Notes under the pieces: model-generated | Told to the model about the DNA's origin: nothing | The model's input: the letters and a program-made list of their open reading frames with translations, nothing else | The model's database searches: none | Program-made: the position numbers and the translations under genes | DNA from: Verrucomicrobiota bacterium | GTDB lineage: Bacteria; Verrucomicrobiota; Verrucomicrobiia; Limisphaerales; UBA9464 | DNA length: 40,544 bases | NCBI GenBank assembly: GCA_029865985.1 | Contig: JARXAF010000130.1 | Coordinates: forward strand, 1 to 40,544 | Direction of reading: 5' to 3' | Shown: one piece after another, positions 36,667-40,544 of the stretch | Numbering within the stretch: position 1 is the stretch's first letter | Layout: the number at the start of each line of letters is the position of its first letter

Positions 36667-38721
36667 ATGGGCCGTCGTTCGACCATTTTGCTCGTGTTTC
36701 TCCTGTATTCCTTAGGAGCCACCGCGGCGCTGACTAGGGCGGCGGAGACACCCTCTGCCAAGAACGGAGCTGCGAAGGCCAATCATTGGGCCTTTGCCCC
36801 TGTCAGCGATCCGGAACCGCCGCCCGTTCGAGACACGGCTTGGCTGATACGTCCGGTCGATGCGTTCATTTTGGCTCGGCTCGAGGCGGCCGGATTGAAA
36901 CCGGTGCGTGCAACCTCACCGCTGGAGTGGCTGAGGCGGGCGAGCTTCGACCTCACCGGATTGCCGCCCACCCCGGAACAGGTCAGCGCCTTCCAACCGG
37001 ACAACAGCGGCACGGTGCCGGAATCGCGCTATGCCGCGCAGGTCGACGAATGGCTCTCGAGCACGACCTTCGGCCAACGGTGGGCACGGCATTGGCTCGA
37101 CATCGCCCGGTTTGCGGAAAGCGCAGGCAAGGAGCGGAATCACCCCTTCCCCGAGGCCTGGCGGTATCGCGACTGGGTGGTCGACGCCTTCAACCACGAC
37201 AAACCCTACGCGGAGTTCGTCCGGGAACAAATCGCCGGCGACCTGCTCGCCGCGACGGCACCGCCGGATCGGCGTGACGCCCTGATCATCGCCACCGGAT
37301 TCCTGGCCATCGGAACCAAGGGGCTCAACGAAGGTCGCCGCGAGCAATTTCTGGCCGACCTGGTGGACGAGCAGATCGACACCACCACCCGGGCCATCCT
37401 GGGCATCACCGTGGCCTGCGCCCGCTGCCATGACCACAAGTCCGACCCGATTTCGCAGCGCGATTACTACGCCCTGGCAGGGATCTTCCGCAGCACCGAG
37501 ACCTGCTATGGCACCACCGGCGACAAGGCCCGCAACCGGCAACCTTCGAGGCTGATACCGCTGGAGCGATCACCTCGGGCCGAACTGGCGCTGCCACCCG
37601 ATCCCGGAGCAACGACCCGGAAGCGGAACGGTCGACGCGCGTCGGCCGCCCGGGAGATCCCGGACCGCAGGGCCACGAACGCGTTGGCCATGGGGGTGCG
37701 CGACTCAAAGCCCGAAGACGCCTTTTTCCTGATTCGTGGCGAGGTGACCCAGCGCTCCGGCCGGGTTCCCCGAGGACTACCCCAACGGCTGGGACCGACA
37801 TCGCCGGACCCGATGCCCGCCCATGAAAGCGGCCGCCGTGAATGGGCCGCGTGGCTGACCCACCCCGACAACCCGTTGACCGCGCGCGTCGCCGTCAACC
37901 GCATTTGGCTGCACCTGTTCGGACGGGGCCTGGTGCCCAGCGCCGACGACTTCGGACTCGGCGGACACAGGCCCACACACCCGGAATTGCTGGATTATCT
38001 GGCTCGAAAATTCCAGGCGGGGGGCGGGTCCACCAAGTCCCTCATCCGCGAATTAGTTCTCAGCCGCACCTACCGACTCTCGTCCGAGGCCGACCTAGAA
38101 TGCCAAGCCATCGATCCCGACGATGAACTCCTGTGGCGAGCCAGGCCGAGGCGCCTCGATGCCGAATCCATCCGCGATGCGATGCTCAGCGCCGCCGGAA
38201 CCCTGGATCCCCGACCGCTCCGTGGGTCGCTCGTTGCCCAAATAGGCGATCCTCAAGACAACGCCCGCCCGCTAATGAGTCGGCCTGGGGTCGAGCGGGC
38301 CAGTGAGAACATGAACCGCCGCAGCCTGTACCTGCCGGTGATCCGCGATACCGTGGCCGATGTGCTGGATGTGTTTGATTTCGCCGAGCCCAGCCTTGTG
38401 GTGACCCAACGCGATGAAACGCTGGTTCCGGCACAAACCCTGTTCCTCATGAACAGCCCCTTTTCCAGGGATCAGGCACAAGCCTTTGGCCAGAGACTGC
38501 TGCGGCAAGCTGGTGGCGATGCGGCCCGGATCCGGCAGGCCTACCGATGGGCCTTCGCCCGCGATCCGGCACCCCAGGAGGCGGCGCGCGCGCTCGAATT
38601 CATTCGTTCCGAAACCCTGGCCCGCGACACCCGCACCGGACGACCCGCCGGCCGAGACGAGGCCTGGACCCTGTTCGCCCAGGCCCTCTTCGCCTGTGCC
38701 GAATTCCGCTACCTTCCCTGA
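36667..38721 (+). CDS. DUF1549/DUF1553 domain protein
   Basis: Protein of 684 aa with a signal peptide (RRSTILLVFLLYSLGATAALTRAAE). A DUF1549 domain (about 55-270) includes IRPVDAFILARLEAAGLKP, LRRASFDLTGLPPTPEQ, RWARHWLDIARFAESAG and the heme-like CARCHDHK motif with PISQRDYYALAGIF. A DUF1553 domain (about 390-650) includes LTHPDNPLTARVAVNRIWLHLFGRGLV, DDFGLGG..PTHPELLDYLA, LVLSRTYRLSS and RRLDAESIRDAMLSAAG. Most relatives carry an extra N-terminal PSCyt1 cytochrome-like domain; this one goes straight from signal to DUF1549. The family is hugely expanded in Planctomycetes and Verrucomicrobia and is nearly always followed by a DUF1501 gene, as here. Its biochemical role is not established; links to polysaccharide degradation have been suggested. 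Confidence 0.92.
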   Translation: MGRRSTILLVFLLYSLGATAALTRAAETPSAKNGAAKANHWAFAPVSDPEPPPVRDTAWLIRPVDAFILARLEAAGLKPVRATSPLEWLRRASFDLTGLPPTPEQVSAFQPDNSGTVPESRYAAQVDEWLSSTTFGQRWARHWLDIARFAESAGKERNHPFPEAWRYRDWVVDAFNHDKPYAEFVREQIAGDLLAATAPPDRRDALIIATGFLAIGTKGLNEGRREQFLADLVDEQIDTTTRAILGITVACARCHDHKSDPISQRDYYALAGIFRSTETCYGTTGDKARNRQPSRLIPLERSPRAELALPPDPGATTRKRNGRRASAAREIPDRRATNALAMGVRDSKPEDAFFLIRGEVTQRSGRVPRGLPQRLGPTSPDPMPAHESGRREWAAWLTHPDNPLTARVAVNRIWLHLFGRGLVPSADDFGLGGHRPTHPELLDYLARKFQAGGGSTKSLIRELVLSRTYRLSSEADLECQAIDPDDELLWRARPRRLDAESIRDAMLSAAGTLDPRPLRGSLVAQIGDPQDNARPLMSRPGVERASENMNRRSLYLPVIRDTVADVLDVFDFAEPSLVVTQRDETLVPAQTLFLMNSPFSRDQAQAFGQRLLRQAGGDAARIRQAYRWAFARDPAPQEAARALEFIRSETLARDTRTGRPAGRDEAWTLFAQALFACAEFRYLP

Positions 38722-38724
38722 CCC

Positions 38725-40140
38725 ATGCCCCCTCTGGATCCCACAACACCGACCGGCATCGGCCCGCTGAATCGACGGACCCTGCTCAAGACCGCGGCCG
38801 CTGGATTCGGATGGATGGCCTTCCAAGGCCTGAGCGCAACCGCCTCGGGTGGCGCTGAAACCGGACAAGGCTCGGCCTCAGTCCGCCCCGTCCCCCATCA
38901 TCGTTCCCGGGCGCAGCGGGTCATCTTCCTGTGCATGCAGGGCGGCCCCTCGCATCAGGACACCTTCGACCACAAACCCCGACTGCGTCTGGACCATGGA
39001 AAACCCGGACCAGGCCGAGGCAAGGGGACCCGGCTGATCGGCTCACCTTTCGCATTCCGGCGGCATGGCCAGTCGGGCCTCTGGATGAGCGAGCTCTTCC
39101 CGCACCTCGCGGGCCAGGCCGACCGGCTCTGCATGATCCACTCCATGCGGACCGACATCCCCAACCACCCGCAGGCCTTCACGCAACTGCACACCGGCAG
39201 CGCCCGGTTCGTCCGACCCTCGATGGGAGCCTGGGTCCTCTACGGGCTGGGCAACGCCAACGAAAACCTGCCCGGGTTCATCAGCATCAGTCCTCCGGCC
39301 CAATCAGGGGCGGCCAATTACGGCAGCGCGTTTCTGCCGGCGATCTACCAGGGCACGCGCATCGGTTCGGGCCGGGAAGGTTCCGCCGACGCCGGCATGC
39401 GCTACGTCAGCCACCCGCAGCTCACCGCCAGCCAACAGCGGCGACAGCTCGACTTGATCCAGGCCATGAACGAGGACCGACGCTCGATGCTGGCGCCGGA
39501 GACCCACGGCCCCATCGAAGCGGCCATCGAGGCCAGCGAACTGGCCTTCCGCATGCAGTCGGAAGTCCCCGACCTGCTGGATCTGACCAAGGAAAGCACA
39601 GCCACCCGAGCCCTCTACGGCGTCGGTGAGACCGGCAACGACGGCTTCGCCCGGCAATGTCTTCTGGCCCGCCGCTTCGCCGAGGCCGGCGCGCGATTCA
39701 TCGAGGTCAATCTCGGCGGATGGGATCAACATCGGAATCTGGAGAACTCGCTCCGCAAGAATGCCCGCGCGCTCGACCGCCCCGCCGCGGCCCTGCTGCA
39801 GGACCTCGCCGCCCGCGGGTTGCTCGAAGACACCCTCGTGCTCTGGGGAGGCGAATTCGGACGCACCCCCGACAGCCGCCAGGACGACGGCCGCGACCAC
39901 AACCATCAGGGTTTCACCGTCTGGATGGCCGGAGGCGGCGTCCGCGGAGGCCTGGTCCATGGGCAAACCGACGATTTCGGGGGCAAGGCCGTGGAGAACC
40001 CTGTCCACATCCACGATCTCCACGCCACCCTCCTCCACTGCCTCGGACTCGACCACGAGCGCCTGACCTACCGTTACGGCGGCCGCGACCATCGCCTCAC
40101 CGACGTCCACGGTTCCATCGTTCGCGCCATCTTGGGCTAA
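38725..40140 (+). CDS. DUF1501 domain protein, Tat-type leader
   Basis: Protein of 471 aa starting three nt after the preceding stop, so the two are an operon. The N-terminus has the twin-arginine signal NRRTLLKTAAAGFGWMAF. The DUF1501 fold resembles the alkaline-phosphatase/sulfatase superfamily: AQRVIFLCMQGGPSHQDTFDHKP near the start; MIHSMRTDIPNHPQAFTQLHTG; CLLARRFAEAGARFIEVNLGGWDQH; DTLVLWGGEFGRTPDSRQDDGRDHNHQGFTVWMAGGGVRGG; and the last GRDHRLTDVHGSIVRAILG. The Asp and His residues in these blocks are likely metal ligands. It is probably exported to the periplasm folded. Function is unknown. Confidence 0.93.
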   Translation: MPPLDPTTPTGIGPLNRRTLLKTAAAGFGWMAFQGLSATASGGAETGQGSASVRPVPHHRSRAQRVIFLCMQGGPSHQDTFDHKPRLRLDHGKPGPGRGKGTRLIGSPFAFRRHGQSGLWMSELFPHLAGQADRLCMIHSMRTDIPNHPQAFTQLHTGSARFVRPSMGAWVLYGLGNANENLPGFISISPPAQSGAANYGSAFLPAIYQGTRIGSGREGSADAGMRYVSHPQLTASQQRRQLDLIQAMNEDRRSMLAPETHGPIEAAIEASELAFRMQSEVPDLLDLTKESTATRALYGVGETGNDGFARQCLLARRFAEAGARFIEVNLGGWDQHRNLENSLRKNARALDRPAAALLQDLAARGLLEDTLVLWGGEFGRTPDSRQDDGRDHNHQGFTVWMAGGGVRGGLVHGQTDDFGGKAVENPVHIHDLHATLLHCLGLDHERLTYRYGGRDHRLTDVHGSIVRAILG

Positions 40141-40273
40141 ACGGAAGGATCCAGTGGGGATGAAAGGGATGGCGTGGCGGATCCAATGGAACCGTTCCGT
40201 AGAGTCACACCCTTTCCCCAAACCTACCTGCCTGCGCAAAGCTGCCCCGCAGGAACTTCTGCAAGGGCAGGAA

Positions 40274-40320
40274 GATAGTATGAAGTGCCCCCTTTTGTGT
40301 AAAAGTGAGGGACCGACCCC
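40274..40320. repeat. Short interspersed module, solitary copy 4
   Basis: GATAGTATGAAGTGCC, CTTTTGTGTAA, GTGAGGGACCGACCCC. It is the same module found after structured-repeat copies B, C and D, but no recognisable 113-nt element precedes it. Confidence 0.7.
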
Positions 40321-40469
40321 TCGGGGAAAGGGGTGGAAAAACCTGTTGCTGGGGATTTTCGAAGAGGTAGGCTTGCCGTTCCTGCAGGTGGTTTTCACTT
40401 GGCAGGCCGCGGCCTTAAACCGGCCCGACGCATGTGCGTGGGGTGGCCACAATCGTACCTAACTGAATA

Positions 40470-40489
40470 ATCCGGCCCTTCCGCCGGAT
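40470..40489. repeat. Hairpin near the window end
   Basis: ATCCGGC (40470-40476), a CCTTCC loop and GCCGGAT (40483-40489) make a perfect 7-bp stem without a T tract. No gene was seen between 40141 and the window end apart from the repeat module; a frame at 40154-40462 runs through that module and looks non-coding. Confidence 0.5.
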
Positions 40490-40544
40490 GGGAACCTCAG
40501 CTGCACCCCGTGCGAGCGTCGTCGCCCAATACCAGGAAGTAGTG

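Noticed and set aside
40154-40462. Open frame of 102 codons after the DUF1501 gene
   Set aside because: It runs through the repeat module and has no family resemblance, signal or plausible ribosome-binding site.

Overview
The window is high-GC DNA, densely coded on both strands, and reads like a bacterium of the Planctomycetes-Verrucomicrobia group, most probably Verrucomicrobia. This is inference, since there is no rRNA gene to test it. It rests on three things: a paired DUF1549/DUF1553 and DUF1501 gene set; a prepilin-like protein with the TLIELLVV...LLPAL N-terminus typical of that phylum; and a SecA with a large insertion and a C-terminal zinc motif. No tRNA, rRNA, CRISPR array, transposase, integrase or phage gene was found.

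Layout. 1-3.55 kb: a BioD-like/DRTGG ATPase (+), then moeA and an outer-membrane beta-barrel gene (-). 3.95-7.2 kb: rpsO-pnp (+), where PNPase carries a second S1 domain behind a Gly/Arg-rich linker. 7.3-9.0 kb: a small unknown gene and an orphan efflux adaptor (-). 9.0-13.4 kb: an RNA-repair locus, with rtcR (-) divergent from rtcA-rtcB (+) and a near-consensus sigma-54 promoter in front of rtcA. 13.7-16.7 kb: secA (+). 16.9-20.2 kb: a methyltransferase, a prepilin-like protein, a lipoprotein and a small zinc-ribbon protein (+). 20.4-21.6 kb: a BaiN/YhiN-type flavoprotein (-). 22.2-24.6 kb: a polar amino-acid ABC transporter whose binding protein and permease are fused, followed by its ATPase (+). 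24.6-27.2 kb: a WD40 protein and a His-rich CobW-type GTPase (-). 27.5-34.4 kb: a large secreted zinc metalloprotease and the HrpA helicase (-). 34.7-35.9 kb: a small unknown protein and an inositol-monophosphatase-family enzyme (+). 36.0-36.6 kb: a TIGR02466-type putative oxygenase (-). 36.7-40.1 kb: the DUF1549/DUF1553-DUF1501 pair (+).

The most unusual signal is not a gene. Four full copies (3683, 13408, 21759, 27383) of an interspersed element, each exactly 113 nt from stem end to stem end, lie between genes. Each can fold into three nested stems. The 13-bp outer stem changes sequence from copy to copy while keeping almost all pairs, including one position that is A-T, C-G and G-C in different copies. 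A second, shorter module ending in GGGACCGACCCC follows two full copies and one fragment, and also occurs alone near 40.3 kb. A separate repeat cluster at 20.2-20.43 kb (two direct 78-bp units and one inverted unit) forms a long hairpin between two converging genes.

How the genes work together: rpsO-pnp is the classic ribosome/RNA-decay pair. RtcR, RtcA and RtcB form a regulated RNA end-healing and sealing system. The fused ABC gene and its ATPase make a complete importer from two genes. The CobW GTPase and WD40 protein look co-transcribed. The DUF1549/DUF1553-DUF1501 pair is a phylum-typical secreted module of unknown biochemical function.
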